Assembly: GCA_036510875.1 (NCBI GenBank)
Contig: DATCDE010000329.1
Span: 1-38,899 of the forward strand
Source: Actinomycetes bacterium
Lineage (GTDB): Bacteria > Actinomycetota > Actinomycetes > Prado026
DNA: 38,899 bases
Reading direction: 5' to 3'
The notes under the pieces are model-generated. The model saw nothing but the letters and a program-made list of their open reading frames with translations, did no database searches and had not been told where the DNA came from. This document shows positions 16,295 to 25,445 of the stretch, in pieces. The translations under genes and the position numbers were made by a program. Numbering within the stretch: the first letter of the stretch is position 1; each line of letters begins with the position of its first letter.

Positions 16295-16882
16295 ATGGAG
16301 AAGTTCGTCGCCCACACCGGACGGGCCGTGCCGCTGCGGCGCAGCAACGTCGACACCGACCAGATCATCCCGGCGGTGTACCTCAAGCGGGTGAGCCGCA
16401 GCGGATTCGAGGACGGGCTGTTCGCCGCCTGGCGGCAGGACCCGGCGTTCGTGCTCAACCAGCCGCGGTACGCCGGCGCCACCGTGCTCGTCGCGGGGCC
16501 GGACTTCGGCACCGGGTCGTCGCGCGAGCACGCGGTCTGGGCCCTGCAGAACTACGGCTTCCGGGTGGTCGTCTCGCCCCGGTTCGCGGACATCTTCCGG
16601 GGCAACTCACTCAAGGGCGGGCTGCTGACCGTGGAGCTGTCCCTCGACGTGGTGGAGCGGATCTGGGCCGCCGTCGAGGCGGACCCGGCCACCGAGGTCA
16701 CCGTCGATCTGGAGGCTCGCGAGGTGCGTTGGAGCGACCAGGCCGTGCCGTTCGTCCTCGACGACTACACCCGCTGGCGGCTCATGGAGGGCCTCGACGA
16801 CATCGGACTGAGCCTTCGCCACGAGGCGGCAATCGACGACTTCGAACACCGCCGTCCGGCCTTTCTGCCGACCACTCCCTGA
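16295..16882 (+). CDS. leuD: 3-isopropylmalate dehydratase small subunit
   Basis: The 195-residue swivelling subunit completes the LeuCD isomerase. [19 protein letters not shown] and [42 protein letters not shown] are the family's conserved regions; the GSSREH serine lies in the active site. GGAG at 16283-16286 is eight bases before the ATG. It is translated from the same mRNA as leuC and under the same control by the upstream NdgR-type regulator. Confidence 0.97.
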   Translation: MEKFVAHTGRAVPLRRSNVDTDQIIPAVYLKRVSRSGFEDGLFAAWRQDPAFVLNQPRYAGATVLVAGPDFGTGSSREHAVWALQNYGFRVVVSPRFADIFRGNSLKGGLLTVELSLDVVERIWAAVEADPATEVTVDLEAREVRWSDQAVPFVLDDYTRWRLMEGLDDIGLSLRHEAAIDDFEHRRPAFLPTTP

Positions 16883-17116
16883 CAGTCATCAGCTTCGCTG
16901 ATGGAGGAAAGTCCTTGTCCGGTAAGGAGAAACTCTCGCCGTTCAGTCGGTTAACGGGTCGTTAACGGATCCCCGCTCCGTCGTCGTCGCGGACGAAAGT
17001 CCTTGCGACACAACATGACATCGACCCCTCGGTCGTTGCTCCATGGGCACCTGTGCGCATACCGTTTCCCCAATGTCGGGCATCGGCTCGGCCTTACCAC
17101 TCCCGGAGGGGAAGCA
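16883..17116. promoter_or_regulatory. leuD-hup intergenic region with hairpin and repeats
   Basis: A short stem-loop (CATCAGC-TTC-GCTGATG, 16887-16903) follows leuD and may end its transcript, though there is no T-run. GAAAGTCCTTG occurs twice (16907-16917 and 16995-17005), and GTTAACGG occurs twice 11 bases apart (16950-16957, 16961-16968). The region must contain the hup promoter, but no clear -35/-10 pair was found. Confidence 0.45.
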
Positions 17117-17722
<606 letters not shown>

Positions 17723-17736
17723 GACTCCACCAGCGA

Positions 17737-17768
17737 AACGGCCCGGCCCCGTCAGGGGCCGGGCCGTT
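17737..17768 (+). terminator. Rho-independent terminator of hup
   Basis: A perfect 14-bp stem, AACGGCCCGGCCCC and GGGGCCGGGCCGTT, closes a GTCA loop. It lies 15 bases after the hup stop and is followed by CGTTG. The very GC-rich stem with few T residues is typical of actinobacterial terminators. Confidence 0.8.
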
Positions 17769-17830
17769 CGTTGTCGGGGAATCCGCCCGCGCACCGCAGG
17801 GTTGTGGGCGCCATGCAGACCCACGATGCG

Positions 17831-18328
17831 ATGTCGACCGCCCCGATCGCCGTCACGGGTGTGACCGGGCGGCTCGCGCACACCTTCCTGCGGGACAACC
17901 TCTACCTGGACTTCCTGCGCGCGATGGTGGGCGCGGACGGTGTGATCCGCGGACCAGCCGGCTCGGGGCGGGTGGCCGCCGTGGCCATCGACGACATCGC
18001 GGACGCCGCCGTCACCGTGCTGCGATCACCAGGGCAGCACGCGGGCGCCACGTACGACCTCACCGGACCTGCGGCGCTCACGTTCACCGAGATGGCGGAG
18101 GTGCTCACCCGGGCCAGCGGCCGACCGGTGTCCTTCCACGACGAGACCGTCGAGGAGGCCTACGCGTCGCGGGCGCAGTATGGGGCCCCGGGCTGGCAGG
18201 TCGACGCGTGGGTGAGCACGTACACCGCGGTCGCGAACGGTGAGCTGGACGGCGTCACCGACGTGGTGCCGCGGCTGACCGGCCACCCGGCCACTTCCCT
18301 GGCGGAGCTGCTGCGGCGTCCGCGCTGA
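17831..18328 (+). CDS. NmrA-like NAD(P)-binding protein with large internal deletion
   Basis: The encoded protein starts like a Rossmann-fold NmrA/SDR protein ([11 protein letters not shown]) but passes at once to [18 protein letters not shown], which normally lies about 110-120 residues later. The rest ([58 protein letters not shown]) is a normal C-terminal half. The cofactor domain is therefore mostly missing and the product (165 residues) is unlikely to bind NAD(P). The deletion is in frame. The ATG at 17831 precedes the conserved start; an in-frame ATG at 17813 is also possible. It is probably a degraded gene. It is convergent with the lipoprotein gene. Confidence 0.7.
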   Translation: MSTAPIAVTGVTGRLAHTFLRDNLYLDFLRAMVGADGVIRGPAGSGRVAAVAIDDIADAAVTVLRSPGQHAGATYDLTGPAALTFTEMAEVLTRASGRPVSFHDETVEEAYASRAQYGAPGWQVDAWVSTYTAVANGELDGVTDVVPRLTGHPATSLAELLRRPR

Positions 18329-18335
18329 GCCTTGG

Positions 18336-19310
18336 TCAGCCGCCGGGCTTGGGGTGGGTCGCGAAGAACAGCCAGATCGTGGTCGTGGCGTCTAGCGCGG
18401 TCGACGGCGGGTCGGTCCCGAGCAGCTTCTGCACCAACGGTTTCGGTGCGGCACCGGGCCACTGATGCCCCGCACCGGCGATCGTGATCAGCTCCACGGA
18501 CCGGCCGTCCGGGCAGCCGGCCACCGACCGGGTCACCATCCCGGAGGTCGACACCTCGGGGGCGGGGCAGTCGTCGACGGCACGCCAGGACGCGACGACC
18601 GCGCGCACGGCGGGTCCGTCGATCGTCGCGAACCCGTTGCCCTGGCCGCCGTCGTAGGGGATGTTCTGGTCCGCCGTCCCATGGATGTGGATCACCGACA
18701 GGGGTGCCGGGGACGGGCAGCTCCCGAGCAGGGTGGCCGAGTCCGGTCCGATCGCCGCGAACAGCGTGGTGTCGCAGGCCAGCCGGTAGGCGAACATGCC
18801 GCCGTTGGAGATGCCGGTGGCGAACACGCGCGCCGGGTCGATGGGCAGCTCGCGGCTCACGAGGCCGACGACGTGACGCACGAACCCGACGTCGTCCACC
18901 CCGCGGCGGCCCGGCTGGCCGCAGCACCCGCCTTCGACGTTCCAGGCACGGTTGAGTCCGTCCGGGTAGACGACGACGAAGTGGCCGCTGTCCGCCGCGG
19001 CATCCCAGCCGTACGAGGACTCGGCCTGCTCCGCGCTGCCGAACCCGCCGTGCAGCATGAGGACCACCGGAACCCGCCTGGTGAGGGTCAGCGACGGCGG
19101 CAGGTACAGCCGGAACGTGCGCTGCCGCCCGTCGACGCTGACGGTCTGGGTCGACGACCCGGTGGCGACCGTCCCGGCGCCGCTGGTCGCGCTGCCGCCG
19201 GTCGACCCGCGTCCCGCCGTGCAGCCGGTCAGGGCCAGCACGAGCACCACCACGACGACGGCAGCCGAGGACACGAGGCGGGTGCGCCGGCGGGCCGGTT
19301 CGACGGGCAT
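18336..19310 (-). CDS. Secreted lipoprotein esterase, LpqC/PHB depolymerase-like
   Basis: The 324-residue protein has a basic N-terminus, a hydrophobic stretch and the lipobox LTGC (Cys30), so it is anchored outside the membrane. The mature part is an alpha/beta hydrolase of the LpqC/feruloyl esterase/PHB depolymerase group: VPVVLMLHGGFGSAEQ for the oxyanion hole, FATGISNGGMFAYRLAC with the GxSxG serine, HIHGTADQNIPYDGG with the aspartate and AGAGHQWPG with the histidine. A linker rich in Ser/Gly/Thr follows the lipobox. Natural substrates are unknown, probably short polyester or aromatic ester. The gene is divergent from the DUF2237 gene. Confidence 0.87.
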   Translation of the reverse strand: MPVEPARRRTRLVSSAAVVVVVLVLALTGCTAGRGSTGGSATSGAGTVATGSSTQTVSVDGRQRTFRLYLPPSLTLTRRVPVVLMLHGGFGSAEQAESSYGWDAAADSGHFVVVYPDGLNRAWNVEGGCCGQPGRRGVDDVGFVRHVVGLVSRELPIDPARVFATGISNGGMFAYRLACDTTLFAAIGPDSATLLGSCPSPAPLSVIHIHGTADQNIPYDGGQGNGFATIDGPAVRAVVASWRAVDDCPAPEVSTSGMVTRSVAGCPDGRSVELITIAGAGHQWPGAAPKPLVQKLLGTDPPSTALDATTTIWLFFATHPKPGG

Positions 19311-19358
19311 GTGCAGAGTCTGCCGCGACCGCGAGCGGCGCAATGAGAGGCTAGCCGG

Positions 19359-19751
19359 GTGACGAGCGAGCGCAACGTCCTCGGCGGGGACCTCGAGCCG
19401 TGCGGGGTCGACCCGGTCACCTGGTTCTACCGCGACGGGTCCTGCTCCAGCGGCCCGGACGACGTGGGCAGCCACACGGTGTGCGCCGTGGTGATTGCGG
19501 AGTTCCTGGAGCACCAGCTGGCCGTGGGCAACGACCTGGTCACGCCGCGGCCGGAGTACCGCTTTCCAGGGCTGCGCCCGGGGGACCGGTGGTGCGTGGT
19601 CGCGGTGCGCTGGCTACGGGCCCACCAGGCCGGGGTCGCGGCTCCCGTCGTCCTGGCCTCGACGCACGCCCGGGCCCTGGACGTCGTCCCGCTGGAGGCC
19701 CTGCGCGAGAACGCCGTGGACGTACCGCCCGACCTCAGCTCGTTCGACTGA
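19359..19751 (+). CDS. DUF2237 protein
   Basis: The 130-residue protein is a typical DUF2237 member: NVLGGDLEPCGVDPVTWFYRDG, GPDDVGSHTVCAVVIAEFLE, GNDLVTPRPEYRFPGLRPGDRWC and a C-terminal ARALDVVPLEAL. Conserved cysteines at CG, VC and WC fit the family. The function is not known. The start is GTG at 19359. It is followed after 16 bases by the PaiB-like gene, so the two may be co-transcribed. Confidence 0.9.
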   Translation: MTSERNVLGGDLEPCGVDPVTWFYRDGSCSSGPDDVGSHTVCAVVIAEFLEHQLAVGNDLVTPRPEYRFPGLRPGDRWCVVAVRWLRAHQAGVAAPVVLASTHARALDVVPLEALRENAVDVPPDLSSFD

Positions 19752-19767
19752 ACAGCCCCTTCCTGCC

Positions 19768-20406
19768 ATGTACGTCCCCACTCACTTCGCTGCTGACCCG
19801 GAGACGGTGCGCGACCTGCTGCTGCACCAGGGAGCCTCGGACCTGGTGACTGCGACGTCGGACGGACTCGTGGCCACGCTGCTGCCGTTCGTCTACGACC
19901 CGTCGGTCGGTGCGCACGGCGCGCTGCTCGGGCACGTGGCCAGGAACAACGACCAGTGGCGGCTGCCAGCTCTCGGCCAGGCGCTGGTCATCGTGCGTGG
20001 ACCGGACGCGTATGTGTCCCCCAGCTGGTACGCGACCAAGGCGGAGCACGGGCGCGTAGTGCCGACCTGGAACTACGTGACCGCCCACGTTTACGGCGAC
20101 CTGGTGGTGTACGACGACCCGGCATGGGTCGAGTCGCTGGTGCGTCGGCTCACCGACCGTCACGAAGTCCGTGAGCCGCGGCCGTGGTCGGTGGACGACG
20201 CCCCCGCCGAGTAAGTGGCCGGCCAGCTACGGGCGATCGTCGGCGTGGAGGTTGTGATCGGCCGGATCGAGGCCAAGGTGAAGCTGAGCCAGAACCGGTC
20301 GGCTGCCGACATGGACGGCGTGGTGGCCGGTCTGGGGGCACGCGGCGAAGACGTTGCTGCAGCGGTGGTCCGGGCGGCCCGTGACCGCACGCACGGTCAG
20401 GTGTAG
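19768..20406 (+). pseudogene. PaiB-like FMN-binding protein, interrupted by an in-frame TAA
   Basis: Residues 1-148 (MYVPTHFAADPETVRDLL, LVATLLPFVYD, LLGHVARNNDQW, PSWYATKAEHGRVVPTWNY) are the FMN-binding fold of the PaiB family, a ~205-215 residue flavin-binding regulator. The frame stops at TAA 20212-20214 just after DDAPAE. The same frame then goes on to 20406 with VAGQLRAIVGVEVVIGRIEA and KVKLSQNRSAADMDG, which is the conserved C-terminus of that family. Relatives have Tyr at this point (DDAPxxY), so a TAC-to-TAA change explains it. The split product would lack the signature region. It could be a sequencing error, which cannot be excluded. Its end overlaps the convergent small gene by 10 bases. 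Confidence 0.75.
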
Positions 20407-20606
20407 AGCATCCGCAGGCTGCTGACCCGAAGTCTGCCGTCGTCCAGCAGCACCTGGACGCGCTGGCCCGACCGCAGCAGCCGGAAGCCGCTGTCCGCGA
20501 AGGCATCCGCGTCGAAGGTCAGCGGCGTCCCGTCGTCCAGCAGGACGGTCCCGCTGCCCGACTGCGGGTCGAAGGAGCCGACCGTCGCCTGCCGCGTCGT
20601 GCTCAC
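20397..20606 (-). CDS. Small CspA/S1-like beta-barrel protein
   Basis: The 69-residue protein has the cold-shock-like pattern ATVGSFDPQSGSGTVLLDDGTPLTF, then RLLRSGQRVQVLLDDGRLRV. That is the spacing of a nucleic-acid-binding OB fold in which an aromatic FD replaces the usual RNP1. The GTG at 20606 overlaps the cofC stop by four bases (GTGA), so translation is coupled. The role is unknown; RNA binding is suggested by the fold only. Confidence 0.75.
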   Translation of the reverse strand: MSTTRQATVGSFDPQSGSGTVLLDDGTPLTFDADAFADSGFRLLRSGQRVQVLLDDGRLRVSSLRMLYT

Positions 20607-21262
20607 GGCTGCCCGTCGAGGAGCGAGGGGACCAGCGCCTCGGTGAGCGGGCCAACCCCGAGACGCCGCGCGTCCGCGAGGTCCACCTCGGTGTCGACGT
20701 CGCGGTGCAGCGTGGGCAGCCCGGCGAGGGTGATCTCGACGGCTCCGTCGGCGCGGTGCGCGGCCCGTGACCGGTGTCCGAACTGGGGCTGGAAGGGTTC
20801 TCCTGGCCGGGCCGCGAACAGCGTCGTCCCGGTGCCCTCCGCGTCGCTGACGAACGAGACCGGGTGGGTCAGCGCCGCGGCCAGCGCCCGGCCCAGCTCG
20901 GCCGGGCGCAGTGCCGGCAGGTCCGCGGACAGCGCGGCCACGCCCAGCTCGGGAGAGCGTCGGGTGGCGACCGCGGCCCCGTAGGCCAGCGCCGGGTTCA
21001 GCCCCGCGGCGGGCACGTCAAGCACCGTCTGCGCCCCCAGCTCGCGGACCTGGCGGCTCACCTCCGGCTCGTCGGTCACCACCAGCACCCAGGCCACGCC
21101 GGGAGCCTGCAGCGCCGCGGCCACGGTGTCGACCGCGAACGCCGACGCGAGCGCAGCCCGGTGCACCCCGGCCAGCCGGGACAGCCGGGTCTTCGCGACC
21201 TCGAGCCGCTTGACCGGGACGACGACAGCCCAGGCCGGCGGGGTGCTCTGCGCTGACGACAT
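20603..21262 (-). CDS. cofC: Phosphoenolpyruvate guanylyltransferase (CofC/FbiD)
   Basis: This 219-residue nucleotidyltransferase activates phosphoenolpyruvate or 2-phospholactate with GTP early in coenzyme F420 synthesis. AVVVPVKRLEVAKTRL is the nucleotide-binding start, LAALSADLPALRP provides the metal-binding Asp pair, and a late DVDTEVDLADARRLG closes the fold. The ATG at 21262 is the first plausible start and lies near the divergent acyltransferase. Its presence implies that the host makes F420. Other F420 genes (fbiA, fbiB) are not in this window. Confidence 0.9.
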   Translation of the reverse strand: MSSAQSTPPAWAVVVPVKRLEVAKTRLSRLAGVHRAALASAFAVDTVAAALQAPGVAWVLVVTDEPEVSRQVRELGAQTVLDVPAAGLNPALAYGAAVATRRSPELGVAALSADLPALRPAELGRALAAALTHPVSFVSDAEGTGTTLFAARPGEPFQPQFGHRSRAAHRADGAVEITLAGLPTLHRDVDTEVDLADARRLGVGPLTEALVPSLLDGQP

Positions 21263-21347
21263 GACAGGGTGATCCTCGCAGGCTGCCTCGACACCGGTGG
21301 CGGCGGGCGGGAGGATGGGTCCGCGGGATCGAGCGAGAGGAACACCG

Positions 21348-22121
21348 TTGGCACGCACCAAGCCGGGGTTCTGGTTCTGGTTCGCCGTGGTGCTCCTCAA
21401 GCCGCTGCTGCTGCTGGTCACCGGGCGGGACTGGCGGCACCGGGAGCGAGTGCCGAGGCAGGGCGGCGTGGTGGTGGCGACCAACCACAACTCCCACCTC
21501 GACCCGCTCGTCGTCGCGCACTTCCTGTGGGACCTCAAGCGTCCGGTCCGGTTCCTGGCCAAGGTGTCGATGTTCGACGTGCCCTTCGTCGGGATGGTGG
21601 TGCGCGGGGCCAAGCAGATCCCGGTCTACCGCGAGACGGTGGACGCGGGATCCTCGGTGCGGGCGGCCGTCGCCGCGGTCGAGCGAGGCGAGTGCGTCGT
21701 GGTCTATCCCGAGGGCACCCTGACCAGAGACCCGGGGCTGTGGCCGATGGTCGGCAAGTCCGGGGCGGCCCGGATCGCGCTGACGACCGGGTGCCCGGTG
21801 ATCCCGCTGGCGCACTGGGGGGCGAACGAGCTGCTGGCGCCGTACTCGACGCGGCCGCACCTGCTGCCCCGCAAGACCGTGCACGTGACCGTCGGTGAGC
21901 CGGTCGACTTGGACGACCTGCGCGGGCGGCCGATAGACGCCGCGCTGCTGAAGGCGGCGACCGACAGAATCATGGCCGCGATCACCGAGCTGCTGGCCGA
22001 GCTGCGCCAGGAGGAGCCGCCCGCGCAGCGCTTCGACCCGCGCTCGGCGGGAGTGGCCGTGATCGGCAACCCCAAGCGGGCCCGGCGCGCCACCGGCAGC
22101 GGTCCGTCGCGGGAGAACTGA
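21348..22121 (+). CDS. plsC: 1-acyl-glycerol-3-phosphate acyltransferase (PlsC-like)
   Basis: The 257-residue membrane-associated enzyme adds an acyl chain to lysophosphatidate. A hydrophobic segment lies near residues 7-24. The catalytic NHNSHLD (His47, Asp52) and the substrate motif VYPEGTLTRD are present, and the later conserved VIPLAHWG follows. I chose the TTG at 21348, because AGAGG lies seven bases upstream; a GTG at 21297 would add a tail unlike the family. The stop overlaps the gpsA ATG (TGATG), so lipid-precursor genes are coupled. The C-terminal ~30 residues are a basic extension. Confidence 0.9.
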   Translation: MARTKPGFWFWFAVVLLKPLLLLVTGRDWRHRERVPRQGGVVVATNHNSHLDPLVVAHFLWDLKRPVRFLAKVSMFDVPFVGMVVRGAKQIPVYRETVDAGSSVRAAVAAVERGECVVVYPEGTLTRDPGLWPMVGKSGAARIALTTGCPVIPLAHWGANELLAPYSTRPHLLPRKTVHVTVGEPVDLDDLRGRPIDAALLKAATDRIMAAITELLAELRQEEPPAQRFDPRSAGVAVIGNPKRARRATGSGPSREN

Positions 22122-23152
22122 TGAGCAGCCGGACCGGCGGCGGCGGTCCCAGGGCGGCCGTCATGGGCAGCGGCTCCTGGGGCACGGCGTTCGGGATGGT
22201 GCTCGCCGACGCCGGCTGTGACGTTGTCCTGTGGGGTCACGACCCAGAGCTGGCCGCGGAGATCGACGCCACCCACGAGAACCGCCGCTACCACCCGGGA
22301 GTCGCGCTGCCGCCTCAGCTGCGGGCGACCGGTGAGCCTCGGGTGGCGCTGGACGGCGCGGACTTCGTGGTGCTGGCCCTGCCGGCTCAGGTGCTGCGCG
22401 AGAACCTGGTGAGCTGGTTGCCCGGCCTCCCGGCGGACGCCGTCCTGGTCAGCCTGATGAAGGGCATCGAGCTGGGCAGCATGCAGCGGATGAGCCAGGT
22501 GGTCCGCGAGGCCACGGGGATCGCCCAGGACCGGATCGCCGTCATCTCGGGGCCGAACCTGGCCGGGGAGATCGTGCAGCGCCAGCCGGCGGCGACGGTG
22601 GTGGCCTGTACGGCGGAGGAGACCGCCGCCCGGCTGCAGGCGGCCTGCACGACCCGGTACTTCCGGCCTTACACGAACCTCGACGTGGTGGGCGCGGAGG
22701 TCGGCGGGTCGGTGAAGAACGTCATCGCGCTGGCCAGCGGGATGGCCGCCGGCATGGGGTTCGGCGAGAACACCCAAGCCGCGATCATCACCAGGGGGCT
22801 GGCCGAGATGATGCGCTTCGGGCTGGCCCTGGGTGCCAATGCCACCACGTTCTTCGGGCTGGCCGGCACCGGTGACCTGGTGGCCACCTGCTCGTCTCCG
22901 CTGTCCCGCAACCGGACGTTCGGGGAGAACCTCGGGCGCGGCATGAGCATGGCCGAGGCCACGGCCGCGATGAAGCAGACCTGCGAGGGCGTGAAGTCCT
23001 GCGGGCCGATCCTCGAGCTGGCCCACCGGCACGGCGTCGACATGCCGATCACCGAGCAGGTGGTCGCGACTGTGCACGACGGCAGGAGGCCGAGCGAGGT
23101 CGTCGCCGCGCTGATGAGCCGCGACCCGAAGTCCGAGCACTCAACGATGTGA
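22121..23152 (+). CDS. gpsA: Glycerol-3-phosphate dehydrogenase [NAD(P)+]
   Basis: The 343-residue enzyme makes sn-glycerol-3-phosphate from dihydroxyacetone phosphate for phospholipid synthesis. AAVMGSGSWGTAFGMVLADAG is the NAD(P) loop. ENTQAAIITRGLAEM, VGGSVKNVIALASGMAAG (catalytic Lys) and GLAGTGDLVATC follow. The start ATG is fused with the plsC stop, so the two steps of phosphatidate formation are made from one mRNA. The length is normal for the family (330-345). The 9-base gap to the next, convergent gene leaves little room for a terminator. Confidence 0.96.
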   Translation: MSSRTGGGGPRAAVMGSGSWGTAFGMVLADAGCDVVLWGHDPELAAEIDATHENRRYHPGVALPPQLRATGEPRVALDGADFVVLALPAQVLRENLVSWLPGLPADAVLVSLMKGIELGSMQRMSQVVREATGIAQDRIAVISGPNLAGEIVQRQPAATVVACTAEETAARLQAACTTRYFRPYTNLDVVGAEVGGSVKNVIALASGMAAGMGFGENTQAAIITRGLAEMMRFGLALGANATTFFGLAGTGDLVATCSSPLSRNRTFGENLGRGMSMAEATAAMKQTCEGVKSCGPILELAHRHGVDMPITEQVVATVHDGRRPSEVVAALMSRDPKSEHSTM

Positions 23153-23161
23153 CCGGGCCGG

Positions 23162-24283
23162 TCAGCCGGCGGCGGAGTCCAGCGCCCGGCTGAGGTCGGC
23201 CCACAGGTCGTCGACGTCCTCGATGCCGCAGGACAGCCGCAGCAGCGACTCGGGCACCTCGGCGGCCTCGGACTCCCAGCGCCGGCGGCGCTCCAGGGTC
23301 GACTCGACGCCGCCCAGGCTGGTCGCGTGCACCCACAACCGGACAGCGGTGGCGACGGCGTCGGCCGCCGCGCCCCCGCCGCTCACCTCGATGGCCACCA
23401 TGGCGCCGAAACCGGGGTAGCGGACCCGGTCCACCCTCGGGTGCATGCGCAGCCGCTGGGCCAGTGTGGTGGCGTTGCGCTGGCCGCGCTCGACCCGCAG
23501 CGCCAGCGTGCGCAGCCCGCGCAGGACCAGCCAGGCCTCCATGGGGCCGGGCACGGCGCCCTTGAGCCGGCGCTGGTCGTCCAGCCGCGCCAGCACGGTC
23601 GAGTCGCGGGTGGCGACCAGGCCGAGCAGCACGTCGGAGTGGCCGGCGATCAGCTTGGTGGCGCTGTGGACGACCAGGTCCGCGCCGTCGTCCATGGGGC
23701 GGCGCAGCAGCGGGGTTGCAAAGGTCGAGTCGACCACGAGGGCGGCGCCGGCCGCGTGCGCCGCCGCGGCGACGGTCCTGACGTCGGCGACGTCGAGCAG
23801 CGGGTTGGTGGGCGAGTCCAGCCAGACCACGGTGGCGCCGTCGAGAGCGGCCAGCACCTCGGTGGTGTCGGCCGGGTCGACCGGGCGGACCTGCACCCGT
23901 CCGGTCGCTTCCAGGGCGGTGAGCTGGGCGCGGGTCCCGGTGTACGCCGAGCGCGGGGCCACGACCGTGCCGCCGTCGGGCAGGAGCACCTCGAGGACGG
24001 CGGCCACCGCGGCCAGCCCAGACGCGTACGACAGCGCCGAGCCGCCCTCGAGGGCGCCGACCGCGGTCTCCAGCGCCGTCCAGGTGGGGTTGCCGTAGCG
24101 GCCGTACTCGACGTCGCCGCCCGCGTGGTAGGTGGAGGCGAAGGTGACCGGCGGGTTGAGCGGGGCGTCCGGCACCCGTGGCGGGCGGCCGGCCACCACG
24201 GCGACGGTGGCGGGTGCGACTCCGGACAGGTCGAGGTCTGGCCGGTCCGGGTCGGCGGCGGGCTGCTGCGGTGCGTCGGGCAT
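23162..24283 (-). CDS. Trans-sulfuration PLP enzyme (cystathionine gamma-synthase/lyase type)
   Basis: The 373-residue protein has the cystathionine gamma-synthase/lyase family pattern: PPVTFASTYHAGG, YGRYGNPTWTALE, SALSYASGLAAVAAV, WLDSPTNPLLDVADV, VVDSTFATPLLRRPMDDGADLVVHSATK with Asp185 and PLP Lys210. LGGVESTLERR ends the substrate loop. It would form or split cystathionine or related thioethers; which direction cannot be told. The expected Arg and Tyr substrate residues are present. It diverges from ddl, with only 34 bases between the starts, so the promoters must overlap. Confidence 0.87.
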   Translation of the reverse strand: MPDAPQQPAADPDRPDLDLSGVAPATVAVVAGRPPRVPDAPLNPPVTFASTYHAGGDVEYGRYGNPTWTALETAVGALEGGSALSYASGLAAVAAVLEVLLPDGGTVVAPRSAYTGTRAQLTALEATGRVQVRPVDPADTTEVLAALDGATVVWLDSPTNPLLDVADVRTVAAAAHAAGAALVVDSTFATPLLRRPMDDGADLVVHSATKLIAGHSDVLLGLVATRDSTVLARLDDQRRLKGAVPGPMEAWLVLRGLRTLALRVERGQRNATTLAQRLRMHPRVDRVRYPGFGAMVAIEVSGGGAAADAVATAVRLWVHATSLGGVESTLERRRRWESEAAEVPESLLRLSCGIEDVDDLWADLSRALDSAAG

Positions 24284-24304
24284 GGGCGCCAGTATCCCGC
24301 CCGG

Positions 24305-24318
24305 TAGGGTCGGCGCGA
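24305..24318 (+). promoter_or_regulatory. Putative -10 and leaderless start of ddl
   Basis: TAGGGT at 24305-24310 is a good actinobacterial -10, and the expected start of transcription (about 24317-24318) coincides with the ddl ATG. No Shine-Dalgarno is present. A -35 is not evident, so this is tentative. Confidence 0.35.
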
Positions 24319-25433
24319 TGACCGGTTCGGGACGCCGTCCACGGGTCGCCGTGGTGTTCGGCGGCCGCAGCGGCGAGCACGGGATCTCCTGCGTGACCGC
24401 GGGGAGCGTGCTGCGGGTCATCGACCCCGAGCGCTACGACGTCGTCCCGATCGGCATCGCGACCGACGGCCGCTGGGTGCTGGAGGAGTCCGACCCGGAG
24501 CGGCTGGCGATCACCGACGGTCGGCTGCCGGAGGTCGACGGCGAGCGGGCGGCCGTCGTGCTGGCCGGCGACCCGACGTCCCGGGACCTCGTGGTGAGCG
24601 AGCCGGGCGAGGTGCCGCGCGTGCTCGGCGAGGTCGACGTGGTGTTCCCCCTGCTGCACGGGCCGTACGGCGAGGACGGCACGATCCAGGGGCTGCTGGA
24701 GCTGGCCGGCGTGCCGTACGTCGGCTCCGGGGTGCTGGCCAGCGCGGTGGCCATGGACAAGGCCGCGATGAAGGTGCTGCTGGCGGCGGCTGGGCTGTCG
24801 GTGGGCCGGTACGTCGTCGTGACCGACCGCGAGTGGCGGACCGACCCGGCCGTGGCGATAGAGCGGATCCGTGCTCTGTCGCTGCCGGTGTTCGTCAAGC
24901 CGGCCCGGGCCGGCTCGAGCATCGGCATCAGCAAGGTCAAGGACTGGGCCGAGCTGCCCGCGGCCGTCGCGGCGGCCAGGGAGCACGACCCGAAGGTCGT
25001 CGTCGAGCAGGGCATCGACGGCCGGGAGATCGAGTGCGGGGTGCTCGACCGGGCCGACGGCAGCGGCCCAGAGGCCAGCGTGTGCGGTGAGATCCGGGTG
25101 CGTGGGGCGCACGAGTTCTACGACTTCGAGGCGAAGTACCTCGATGCGAGCGACCTCGACGTGCCGGCGGTGCTCCCGGCCGCGGTGGCCGAGCGGGTGC
25201 GGGCGATGGCCTGCCAGGCCTTCGACGCGTTGTCCTGCGAGGGCTTCGCCCGGGTGGACTTCTTCCTGCGGGCGGACGGCGAGGTGCTGGTCAACGAGGT
25301 GAACACGATCCCCGGGTTCACCCCGGTGTCGATGTTCCCGATGCTGTGGGCGGCGTCCGGAGTGGCCTACCCCGAGCTGGTGGACCGGCTGCTCCAGCTG
25401 GCGCTTAGCCGCCGCCCCGGCCTGCTCCGCTGA
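24318..25433 (+). CDS. ddl: D-alanine-D-alanine ligase
   Basis: The 371-residue ATP-grasp enzyme joins two D-alanines for peptidoglycan. VAVVFGGRSGEHGISC, FPLLHGPYGEDGTIQG, KPARAGSSIGISKV, EIECGVL and NEVNTIPGFTPVSMFP are all present. The loop YDFEAKY has the tyrosine of D-Ala-D-Ala ligases and not the residues of the VanA type. It starts at ATG 24318. It is divergent from the trans-sulfuration gene and convergent with the DUF3515 lipoprotein gene. Confidence 0.97.
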   Translation: MTGSGRRPRVAVVFGGRSGEHGISCVTAGSVLRVIDPERYDVVPIGIATDGRWVLEESDPERLAITDGRLPEVDGERAAVVLAGDPTSRDLVVSEPGEVPRVLGEVDVVFPLLHGPYGEDGTIQGLLELAGVPYVGSGVLASAVAMDKAAMKVLLAAAGLSVGRYVVVTDREWRTDPAVAIERIRALSLPVFVKPARAGSSIGISKVKDWAELPAAVAAAREHDPKVVVEQGIDGREIECGVLDRADGSGPEASVCGEIRVRGAHEFYDFEAKYLDASDLDVPAVLPAAVAERVRAMACQAFDALSCEGFARVDFFLRADGEVLVNEVNTIPGFTPVSMFPMLWAASGVAYPELVDRLLQLALSRRPGLLR

Positions 25434-25445
25434 CTTGCCCCCGCC

